5,186 bases of DNA, taken from NCBI GenBank assembly GCA_030836345.1, contig JAURQA010000106.1, positions 1 through 5,186 of the forward strand, read 5' to 3'. The DNA comes from Bacteroidota bacterium. GTDB taxonomy: Bacteria; Bacteroidota; Bacteroidia; NS11-12g; UBA955. A program made the translations under genes and the position numbers. This document shows, piece after piece, positions 1 through 5,186 of the stretch (position 1 is the stretch's first letter; every line of letters starts with the position of its first letter). The notes beneath the pieces were generated by a model. That model saw only the letters and a program-made list of their open reading frames with translations. It searched no databases and was not told the DNA's origin.

Positions 1-396
1 ATATTAAGTGTTCTTTTTGGTCTCCCTAATTATGAAGAAATAAGCGCGAGACATATTTCAAAAAACCATGCCGCTATTGTGAATCATACTTTTTGGCATT
101 CACAATGGCTTAGTCTGTGGTTACAGCAGAAGGCAGGAAATCCTATTTTAGTCTGCTCAAATACCAAAGCGCATGGGCGGCTTATGGCTGAAATAGGAAA
201 GTATTTGCCTGAAACAATGCTATGCATAAATTCTGATAGTAAAGATTTACCTATTACTCAAGGAAAGTCAGGAACTACAGAACAGTATTTTATCTGTTTA
301 GACCAAACTTGCTTAGAACCACTAAAGGAGCCTGGCCAAGTGTTGGAAGTATTAAGGGACTATTTTGGCTATGTATATACCAATGACGGGGCTTAA
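1..396 (+). CDS. 3' end of an unrecognised protein (5' truncated by window edge)
   Basis: The frame is open from the first base of the window to a TAA at 394-396, giving at least 131 residues, so this is the C-terminal part of a gene that begins outside the window. A GTG at 79 is in frame, but coding continues upstream of it without a stop (…NHAAIVNHTFW…), so it is not the likely start. The visible part is soluble-looking, with no membrane helix. It has a tryptophan-rich stretch (HTFWHSQWLSLWLQ) followed by a hydrophobic strand (NPILVCSN), a helix and further alternating segments (EQYFICLDQTC, YFGYVYTND), consistent with an alpha/beta domain. I do not recognise the family and assign no function. 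It converges on the serine operon, and its stop codon overlaps the stop codon of the DUF1015 gene on the other strand. Confidence 0.75.
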   Translation: MLSVLFGLPNYEEISARHISKNHAAIVNHTFWHSQWLSLWLQQKAGNPILVCSNTKAHGRLMAEIGKYLPETMLCINSDSKDLPITQGKSGTTEQYFICLDQTCLEPLKEPGQVLEVLRDYFGYVYTNDGA

Positions 397-1601
397 AAAC
401 GCTGAATAATCATACCTACGGGAAGCTTAGGCTCTATCCAAGTGCTTTTAGGTGGCATTGTTTCATGTTTATCTGCAATGGATTTTATTTCGTCCATCGT
501 ATTTGCAAAAAGGGTAAAAGCTAGGGTATATGTTCCATGGTCTACATCGCTTTGTATTTCCTGGAGTGGTATATCTCCTCGTAAATAGCTGATGCGTGTA
601 TCCAATCGAGTATCCTCTATTCCAAGTAAGGAATTAAAAATTTCAGCATCCAGAAATTGCACATCCAAACGGGAAGTATTAGAGTTGTTTACAGATATTT
701 GGTACCATTGCCCGTTATAATACATTCCTATTTTTCCTTTTGATGAGGGTATTAGAGGGGTATCGATGGATTCTATTGAATATGCAGATTGCTTATTGCT
801 TATGAGTTTATCAATGAAGGTAGCATCTATATTTTTAACCACTCGGTGAAAAGATTTAATTTTTAATTGACTTTCGGGTATAATGTAAGCCATGAACAAA
901 AGGTCTTCTACCGATTTGTTTTGGGTCGTAAATAGTCGCGTGCAATAGCTAGTAGTTGCTGCTATACGGTGATGTCCATCGGCAATATATAATTTTTTAA
1001 TAGAGTCAAATATTTTTTGCACCTGATTAATCTGTTTGGGTTCTACCAATTCGTATAAGATGTGGCGGCCTTGATCTTTCATAATAAAATCAAACACTGG
1101 ACTTTTCTTATTTTGCTTAATCCAATTGGCTAAATCTAAGCGATCTTCACAAGCTAAAAGTACAGGTTCGGCCACAGCTCCAAGCGATTGGACATGATTC
1201 ATCAAGCGCTCTTCTTTTTCAGCTAAGGTGTTTTCATGTTTTTTAATATCACCTTCCAAGTAATTAAGAAAAGAAATACCTGTAACTATTCCATCAAATG
1301 TATCCCCATCTGCAGATATCTGGGTATAGATATACATGGAATTCTGAGGTACTTTATGAATGACATCTTGCTCCATCATTTGCCGAAAATAATTTTTGGC
1401 AAAAGGGTAGTGTACTTTGGCATTTTTCACCTCGTCATTAAAGTGTAAATGCGGTTTTACAATATGTAAATACGAAAAAGGATTATCTTCTAATTCTTTT
1501 AAAAGCTCACTATTGGATTCTATACCCGTGCATGTAGCAGCTACTTTTGAGGCGTATTCTGAAGCAGCTCTGAGTGCAGGAAACGGGTATATTTTAATCA
1601 T
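393..1601 (-). CDS. DUF1015 family protein, third gene of the serC-serA operon
   Basis: The 402-residue protein has the hallmarks of the DUF1015 family (PF06245). It starts with IYPFPALR and has NPFSYLHIVKP at 40-50. A segment at 117-131 carries the family-typical KHE…T…K pattern. The signature IADGHHRIAA lies at 206-215 (Asp208, His210, His211, Arg212). The conserved C-terminus is MPPKSTWIEPKLP…IIQRF at 382-402. Length is normal for the family and nothing is broken. There is no signal peptide or membrane helix, so it should be cytoplasmic. The DGHHR motif resembles that of ParB/Srx-fold free-serine kinases (SerK, SbnI). With serC and serA directly upstream, a role in phosphoserine/serine interconversion or in controlling the pathway is plausible, but that is inference. 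The ATG shares one base with the serA stop (TAATG), suggesting translational coupling. Family call is firm; function is open. Confidence 0.93.
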   Translation of the reverse strand: MIKIYPFPALRAASEYASKVAATCTGIESNSELLKELEDNPFSYLHIVKPHLHFNDEVKNAKVHYPFAKNYFRQMMEQDVIHKVPQNSMYIYTQISADGDTFDGIVTGISFLNYLEGDIKKHENTLAEKEERLMNHVQSLGAVAEPVLLACEDRLDLANWIKQNKKSPVFDFIMKDQGRHILYELVEPKQINQVQKIFDSIKKLYIADGHHRIAATTSYCTRLFTTQNKSVEDLLFMAYIIPESQLKIKSFHRVVKNIDATFIDKLISNKQSAYSIESIDTPLIPSSKGKIGMYYNGQWYQISVNNSNTSRLDVQFLDAEIFNSLLGIEDTRLDTRISYLRGDIPLQEIQSDVDHGTYTLAFTLFANTMDEIKSIADKHETMPPKSTWIEPKLPVGMIIQRF

Positions 1602-2551
1602 TATTTATAAACAGCTAGTATTCGTTCGGCTAATTCAATGCCCACTCTTTTTTGTGCTTCGGCTGTGCTGGCTCCCACGTGCGGAGATAAACTCACATTT
1701 TCTGGTTTTAGAATATCAGTAAATATCGGCGGCTCAGATTCGAAAACATCAACACCTGCAGCGCGCAATGATTTGTTTTGTAAGGCCTTAAGCAAAGCTT
1801 TTTCATTTACCACTCCTCCTCGGGCACAGTTAATCAAAATAGCTCCTGGTTTCATCTGGCCTAACTCTTCTGCACCAATGACTTCAGTGCTACCTGGGGT
1901 GTGTAAGGTGATAAAATCAGACTTGGACAAAACAGTTTCAAGTGTATGCCCCTTAAGGCTAATTTTAAAATTATGTACGGCGTAATCTGGATGAAAGTTC
2001 AGAACTAAATCAAAATTACGTTCTTTATAATCATACACCAGTACTTTCATTCCAAGTCCTATGGCTATCCTAGCTGCTTCTTGACCAATTCTACCAAAAC
2101 CCAAGATACCTATTGTTTTACCTGCTACTTCGGTCCCTTTACTAGCCATTTTCTTTAATTCTTTAAACCTGCTATCTCCTTCGTTTGGCATCACTCTATT
2201 GGTGATTTGAGTGGAACGTACCAATGAGAAAATGTGCGTAAAAACAAGTTCTGCTACCGAGCGAGAGCTTGCGTTTGGCGTGTTAACTACTGGGATATTT
2301 AATTTGCCGGCATGCACTAAGTCTACATTGTCTAATCCAACCCCAGCACGAGCCACTACTTTTAGCTTTGTACCAGCATCAAGAACCTCTGCAGTTACTT
2401 TGGTGGCACTTCGAACAATGATTACATCGTAGGCTCCAATCTGGTCGCAGAGTTGGTCTTGTTCTATTTTGGTTGTTTCTACCGTAAAACCGGCGTCTTC
2501 CAACATGCTTTTTCCTAGGGCATCTATGCCGTCGTTTGCGAGTATTTTCAT
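1601..2551 (-). CDS. serA: D-3-phosphoglycerate dehydrogenase (short form, no ACT domain)
   Basis: This cytoplasmic NAD-dependent D-2-hydroxyacid dehydrogenase catalyses the first step of serine synthesis, 3-phosphoglycerate to 3-phosphohydroxypyruvate. In 316 residues it shows the substrate-domain motifs RSATKV (47-52) and RAGVGLDNVD (68-77), the hinge segment NASSRSVAEL (93-102), the Rossmann loop GFGRIG (151-156) with Asp174 at the end of the second strand to bind NAD ribose, and the catalytic set Arg244 (NCARGGVV), Glu273 (FESEPP) and His291 (SPHVGAST). The protein ends just after the second half of the substrate domain, so it lacks the C-terminal ACT domain through which longer SerA proteins are inhibited by serine; direct serine feedback of that type is not expected. 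Position after serC makes the 3-phosphoglycerate role much more likely than another hydroxyacid substrate. Its ATG overlaps the serC stop by one base. Confidence 0.95.
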   Translation of the reverse strand: MKILANDGIDALGKSMLEDAGFTVETTKIEQDQLCDQIGAYDVIIVRSATKVTAEVLDAGTKLKVVARAGVGLDNVDLVHAGKLNIPVVNTPNASSRSVAELVFTHIFSLVRSTQITNRVMPNEGDSRFKELKKMASKGTEVAGKTIGILGFGRIGQEAARIAIGLGMKVLVYDYKERNFDLVLNFHPDYAVHNFKISLKGHTLETVLSKSDFITLHTPGSTEVIGAEELGQMKPGAILINCARGGVVNEKALLKALQNKSLRAAGVDVFESEPPIFTDILKPENVSLSPHVGASTAEAQKRVGIELAERILAVYK

Positions 2552-3618
2552 TATGCGTTAAATTTTTCGATTACGTTTACCAGCGCGTGTACACTGTCCA
2601 GATCCATTGCATTATAAATACTGGCCCGATATCCTCCTACACTTCGGTGTCCTTTAATACCACTAACATTTGCTTTAGCACAAGCAATGCCAAAGGCATC
2701 TTCTAAACTGAGGTGATCTTCTTCAAAAACAAAACAAACATTCATCTTGCTTCTACTGTCTTTTCGAGCGGTTCCTCGAAAATATGGACTTTGGTCAATA
2801 GCATTGTATATCAGGTTTGCTTTCTCTGTATTTCTGATTTCCATTCCTTTAATCCCTCCGTTGTCTTTCATCCACTCTAAATTATATTTGGATACTAAAA
2901 TAGGAAAACATGGAGGAGTGTTAAACATACTATCTTTAGAGGATATAAGCTCATAATTTAGCATGCTCGGTAAAGGACGATCTGCTCGTTTTTCATACAT
3001 TTCCTTGTTTATAATAACCAAAGTCACCCCCGCTGGTCCCATGTTTTTTTGAGCCCCTGCATAGATCATACCGAATTGACTTACATCTATGGCTCTGCTA
3101 AAAATATCAGAACTCATATCGCAAATGACAGGTACATCAGTTTTTGGAAATTCCTGAACCTGTGTGCCAAAAATGGTGTTGTTACTGGTGATGTGAAAAT
3201 AGTCATTGTCCGAAGCAATATCATAGTTGCCAGGTATATAGTTATAATTAGAATCTTTGCTACTTGCCACTACGTCAACTTGGCCGTATAACTTGGCCTC
3301 TTTTATTGCCTTACTGGACCAGGTCCCAGAATCAGCATAAGCAGCCTTCGTATTTAAAAAATTATGCGCCAGTTGAAAAAATTGAGTAGATGCCCCTCCT
3401 TGCAAGAACATCACCTCGTGTGTATCAGGTACAGAAAGCAATTCTTTAATAAGTGCGGATGCTTCTTCCACTACTTTAACAAATTCTTTTCCTCGGTGCG
3501 ATACTTCTAAAATACTCAAATTTGTATTTGCAAAGTTTTTTAAATCTGCAGCACTCTTATTCAAGGCATATTGCGATAGGATAGAAGGGCCTGCAGAAAA
3601 ATTATGTATTTTTGTCAT
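2551..3618 (-). CDS. serC: Phosphoserine aminotransferase
   Basis: SerC is a PLP-dependent class V-fold aminotransferase that converts 3-phosphohydroxypyruvate plus glutamate to O-phosphoserine and 2-oxoglutarate; in many bacteria it also serves pyridoxal phosphate synthesis. The 355-residue protein is full length. It has FSAGP at 7-11, SHRG at 40-43 (substrate phosphate contact), GGAS at 74-77 (PLP phosphate loop), Trp100 for ring stacking, Asp167 in the ICDMSS segment, and the PLP Schiff-base lysine Lys191 in AGAQKNMGPAG. FNTPP lies at 232-236, and the C-terminal GHRSVGGYRASIYNA (323-337, with Arg325 and Arg331) binds substrate. The ATG at 3618-3616 gives the conserved N-terminus a few residues before FSAGP, and no better start lies upstream. 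It is the first gene of the operon, preceded by a good Bacteroidota-type promoter at 3638-3668. Confidence 0.97.
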   Translation of the reverse strand: MTKIHNFSAGPSILSQYALNKSAADLKNFANTNLSILEVSHRGKEFVKVVEEASALIKELLSVPDTHEVMFLQGGASTQFFQLAHNFLNTKAAYADSGTWSSKAIKEAKLYGQVDVVASSKDSNYNYIPGNYDIASDNDYFHITSNNTIFGTQVQEFPKTDVPVICDMSSDIFSRAIDVSQFGMIYAGAQKNMGPAGVTLVIINKEMYEKRADRPLPSMLNYELISSKDSMFNTPPCFPILVSKYNLEWMKDNGGIKGMEIRNTEKANLIYNAIDQSPYFRGTARKDSRSKMNVCFVFEEDHLSLEDAFGIACAKANVSGIKGHRSVGGYRASIYNAMDLDSVHALVNVIEKFNA

Positions 3619-3637
3619 TCTCGATTAATAGTTGATG

Positions 3638-3668
3638 CAAGTTTAGAATGATATTTGTTGCTATCAAA
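3638..3668 (-). promoter_or_regulatory. Candidate promoter of the serC-serA-DUF1015 operon
   Basis: Read on the minus strand, a TTTG (3668-3665) is followed by exactly 19 bases and then TAAACTTG (3645-3638). This matches the Bacteroidota housekeeping promoter, TTTG at -33 and TAnnTTTG at -7, with one mismatch in the -7 box. Transcription would begin near 3632, leaving a leader of about a dozen bases before the serC ATG. That leader has no Shine-Dalgarno sequence, as is usual in this phylum. No riboswitch or attenuator fits in so short a leader. Confidence 0.6.
3650..3657 (+). promoter_or_regulatory. Weak candidate -7 box for the outer-membrane protein gene
   Basis: GATATTTG matches the Bacteroidota -7 consensus TAnnTTTG at five of six fixed positions and lies 24 bases before the ATG at 3682, which would give a leader of roughly 18-20 bases. 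No convincing TTTG lies at the usual distance upstream; the nearest is GTTG at 3631-3634 with only a 15-base spacer. The box sits inside the spacer of the opposing serC promoter, so if both are real the two would compete for polymerase. Confidence 0.3.
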
Positions 3669-3681
3669 ATATAAAAGTCAA

Positions 3682-4260
3682 ATGAAGTCCACATTATTAC
3701 TATTATCCATTTTTTTATGCATTCGCTTGGCTCATGCTCAGGATAGTTCTCTGAATGAAAAGTCCGTTTTAGTTGATGAAGATGGAATGGTTATCAGTGA
3801 GTCTGAGTCAAAACCTTTGTTTACCAAAGATAACTTGATTAAAGGTTCTGAATTTATGGTCTTTTTACAAGGCTCTAATTTTGGGAGTATTTTTTTGGCA
3901 GAAGCAGCTCCATTTGTTGGTCTAAAGGTTAAAGATATTCTTTGGTTTGGAGCAGGTTTAAACGGAACGTATGTTTCGTATCTTGAACAGTCAGCCAGAG
4001 GAAATCAAAGCCTTTATGGCGTGCATGCTTTTGGACGCATAAATATTGCTGAAACTTATTTTTTGCAAGCTGAATTTAGACGTGTGAATGGCCCAGATTT
4101 CGGAGGCTTTGATGAGCGTCAATGGCTAGGTACGCCAGTTCTTGGCTTTGGATACCTTTATGGAAGTTCTTGGCTTAGTATTGGGTATGCGTTAAATCCA
4201 GATTTTGTGAAGATAAACCCTATGGGGAATTTTGTGTATCGATTTGGGCTTCTATTTTAG
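3682..4260 (+). CDS. Secreted, probably outer-membrane beta-barrel protein of unknown function
   Basis: From the ATG at 3682 this is a 192-residue protein with a clear Sec signal peptide: Lys2, a hydrophobic core (LLLLSIFLCI) and an AHA signal peptidase I site, with cleavage expected after Ala19 (AHA/QDSS). In-frame TTG codons at 3655 and 3658 would add residues before the signal peptide and are less likely. After a charged acidic linker (about 20-50) the mature part alternates short amphipathic strands with turns (FVGLKVKDILWFGAGL, YGVHAFGRINI, YFLQAEFRRV, LGFGYLYGSSWLSIGYAL), and the chain ends in a strand with terminal aromatic Phe (YRFGLLF), typical of small outer-membrane barrels. It resembles a set of uncharacterised flavobacterial proteins with a GxNFG…PxVG pattern (here GSNFG, then PFVG). 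No substrate can be named. It is divergent from serC with a 63-base gap. Confidence 0.8.
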   Translation: MKSTLLLLSIFLCIRLAHAQDSSLNEKSVLVDEDGMVISESESKPLFTKDNLIKGSEFMVFLQGSNFGSIFLAEAAPFVGLKVKDILWFGAGLNGTYVSYLEQSARGNQSLYGVHAFGRINIAETYFLQAEFRRVNGPDFGGFDERQWLGTPVLGFGYLYGSSWLSIGYALNPDFVKINPMGNFVYRFGLLF

Positions 4261-4312
4261 TTACTTAATCTATTGCATTTAAAGGTTACGGATTAGTATA
4301 CATTTTTACATT

Positions 4313-4320
4313 TACCTTTG
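4313..4320 (+). promoter_or_regulatory. Exact TAnnTTTG box just upstream of the small membrane protein gene
   Basis: TACCTTTG matches all six fixed positions of the Bacteroidota -7 box and lies only five bases before the ATG at 4326. If used, transcription would begin at or next to the start codon and the mRNA would be leaderless or nearly so. No clear TTTG is found about 19 bases upstream; TTAG at 4293-4296 with a 16-base spacer is the nearest. A chance match is possible, because such boxes recur every few kilobases in AT-rich DNA. Confidence 0.35.
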
Positions 4321-4325
4321 ATGCC

Positions 4326-4742
4326 ATGGAGGAAGAACTAGAAAAAGGCAAAGCTAAATTTGAGTTTATAAAAACCATCAAACGTTTTTTTCTTAAATTA
4401 TTTTCATTGCTTTTGTTAGGTTTAATTGGCTGGCTTGTCTTTGTTTACTGCTATACATACAGCGATGGTTGGAGAAGTGGAACCCTCACTAAATTTAGCA
4501 GAAAAGGCTATGTTTCAAAAACTTGGGAAGGTGAAATATATCAAAGAGGCATGGAACAAGGAAGCCTTAATGTGGTTAACAAGCCTTGGTTATTCTCGGT
4601 GGAAAGCAAAGAAAAATCTGCTATTGCATTGCTTGAAGCAAACCCTGGAAAAGAATATAGGGTGCATTACAAGCAACGTATTACTACTTTTTTTTGGCTT
4701 GGGGATACCGAATATTTTGTGGACAGCGTCGTTTTAGAATAG
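4326..4742 (+). CDS. Small single-pass membrane protein, uncharacterised Bacteroidota family
   Basis: The 138-residue protein has a charged cytoplasmic N-terminus (MEEELEKGKAK), one hydrophobic helix at about 22-43 (LKLFSLLLLGLIGWLVFVYC) flanked by Lys/Arg on the N side, and a C-terminal domain of about 95 residues predicted to lie outside the inner membrane. The domain carries motifs I associate with a widespread flavobacterial family of unknown function: YSDGWRSG (45-52), KGYVSKTWEGE (60-70), FSVESKEK (90-97) and FFWLGDTEYFV (122-132). Members of this family are sometimes labelled 6-phosphogluconate dehydrogenase in databases. Nothing in this sequence supports that: there is no Rossmann loop and the protein is far too short. 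The ATG at 4326 is the only sensible start, as the next in-frame Met is at residue 76. It lies 65 bases after the outer-membrane protein gene and 41 before the sigma factor. Confidence 0.85.
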   Translation: MEEELEKGKAKFEFIKTIKRFFLKLFSLLLLGLIGWLVFVYCYTYSDGWRSGTLTKFSRKGYVSKTWEGEIYQRGMEQGSLNVVNKPWLFSVESKEKSAIALLEANPGKEYRVHYKQRITTFFWLGDTEYFVDSVVLE

Positions 4743-4783
4743 GACATTAAACCTTTTAAATATCTGTCCGTCTAAATCATATA

Positions 4784-5186
4784 TTGAATAAATCTATTCA
4801 TAACATATCTGACCAGGAGTTAATCTCAGCTTTTAAAACGGATCCTGAGCGTAGCTTCAGAGTTATTTTGGGGAAGTACAAGGAACCCGTGTATTTTCAA
4901 TGCAGAAGAATTCTAATTCTTCACGAGGACGCAGATGATGCCACTCAAAATACTTTTGATAAGGTGTGGAATAACTTATCAAAACTTAAAGAAAATAGTG
5001 CATTTAGTACTTGGTTGTATCGCATTGCACACAACGAGTCTTTAACCTTATTGAAAAAACGAAAGAAAAGATTACTTGAAAGTGATACATTCGATCATAG
5101 CGGTATAGAATCCACGCAGGGCTTAATGGATTCTGATCGAATAGAAAAAATACTGGCTAAAGCAATAGAGGCATTACCAAATCAGC
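4784..5186 (+). CDS. ECF-type RNA polymerase sigma factor, 5' part (3' truncated by window edge)
   Basis: This is an extracytoplasmic-function sigma-70 factor, a protein that directs RNA polymerase to alternative promoters. The visible 134 residues cover region 2: DQELISAFKTD (10-20), the region 2.1-2.2 helices with HEDADDATQNTFDKVW (47-62), and the -10 recognition segment FSTWLYRIAHNES (74-86), followed by a basic stretch (KKRKKR, 91-96). A linker leads to the first residues of region 4 (KILAKAIEALPNQ). The rest of region 4 lies outside the window. No in-frame ATG precedes the conserved domain and an in-frame TAA lies upstream at 4756-4758, so the TTG at 4784 is taken as the start (LNKSIHNISDQE, read with initiator Met). 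No Shine-Dalgarno is present. It follows the small membrane protein by 41 bases and may be cotranscribed with it. An anti-sigma gene, if any, would lie beyond the window. Confidence 0.92.
   Translation, partial: MNKSIHNISDQELISAFKTDPERSFRVILGKYKEPVYFQCRRILILHEDADDATQNTFDKVWNNLSKLKENSAFSTWLYRIAHNESLTLLKKRKKRLLESDTFDHSGIESTQGLMDSDRIEKILAKAIEALPNQ

Noticed and set aside
79..396. GTG at 79 as the start of a 105-residue gene
   Set aside because: The same frame is open back to base 1 with protein-like composition, so the gene is truncated by the window edge rather than starting here.
1236..1985. Plus-strand reading frames at 1236-1448, 1417-1722 and 1638-1985
   Set aside because: They lie antisense to the DUF1015 and serA genes, match no family and have no start signals; they are shadows of well-supported genes.
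2211..3291. Plus-strand reading frames at 2211-2432, 2747-2956 and 3049-3291
   Set aside because: They are antisense to serA and serC, whose catalytic motifs are complete; compositions are unlike real proteins of this genome.
3655..3681. TTG at 3655 as the start of the outer-membrane protein
   Set aside because: It would place a polar ten-residue stretch ahead of a complete signal peptide that begins naturally at the ATG at 3682.
4281..4319. Inverted repeat AAAGGT / ACCTTT as a terminator after the outer-membrane protein gene
   Set aside because: The arms are only six bases with a 27-base loop and no following T-run; the pairing is too weak to support a terminator.
4426..4737. 103-residue reading frame in another frame of the small membrane protein
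   Set aside because: The overlapping frame at 4326 has a clear membrane helix and recognised family motifs; this one has neither.
4326..4742. 6-phosphogluconate dehydrogenase as the name for the small membrane protein
   Set aside because: The protein has no NAD(P)-binding loop or catalytic motifs of that enzyme and is about a third of its length or less; the name is a database error carried along in this family.
1..5186. CRISPR arrays, tRNA or rRNA genes, insertion sequences, riboswitches
   Set aside because: I saw no repeat arrays, cloverleaf-like sequences, transposase motifs or terminal repeats, and the intergenic gaps are all under 70 bases.

Overview
This AT-rich window (GC estimated by eye in the high 30s percent) reads as chromosomal DNA from a member of the Bacteroidota, probably of the Flavobacteriia type. 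The reasons are the flavobacterial style of the SerA and SerC proteins, the lack of Shine-Dalgarno sequences, promoter-like boxes of the Bacteroidota kind (TTTG, about 19 bases, TAnnTTTG), and two small proteins of types common in flavobacterial genomes. Nothing indicates a mobile element, phage, CRISPR array or RNA gene, and gene packing is tight.

Layout. Bases 1-396 (+) hold the 3' end of a gene I do not recognise. It runs head-on into a three-gene operon on the minus strand, transcribed from about base 3630 down to 393: serC (phosphoserine aminotransferase), serA (short 3-phosphoglycerate dehydrogenase) and a DUF1015-family gene. Both junctions inside the operon are the same one-base TAATG overlap. 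The operon and the rightmost convergent gene share a TTAA that supplies both stop codons. A short divergent intergenic region (3619-3681) carries a good candidate serC promoter. To its right, on the plus strand, lie a secreted, probably outer-membrane beta-barrel protein (3682-4260), a small single-pass membrane protein (4326-4742), and the 5' part of an ECF RNA polymerase sigma factor that starts at a TTG codon and runs off the window (4784-5186).

How the genes work together. SerA oxidises 3-phosphoglycerate to 3-phosphohydroxypyruvate and SerC transaminates it to O-phosphoserine. The third step, phosphoserine to serine, has no classical SerB phosphatase in this window. Its place is taken by a DUF1015 protein with a DGHHR motif resembling that of ParB/Srx-fold serine kinases. 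A role for it in phosphoserine/serine interconversion or in sensing is a reasonable but unproven inference. The plus-strand genes have no evident link to serine synthesis.

Most of the window is ordinary core genome. The points worth a second look are the DUF1015 protein, the coupled junctions, the divergent promoter region, a possible leaderless mRNA at 4326 and the TTG start of the sigma factor.
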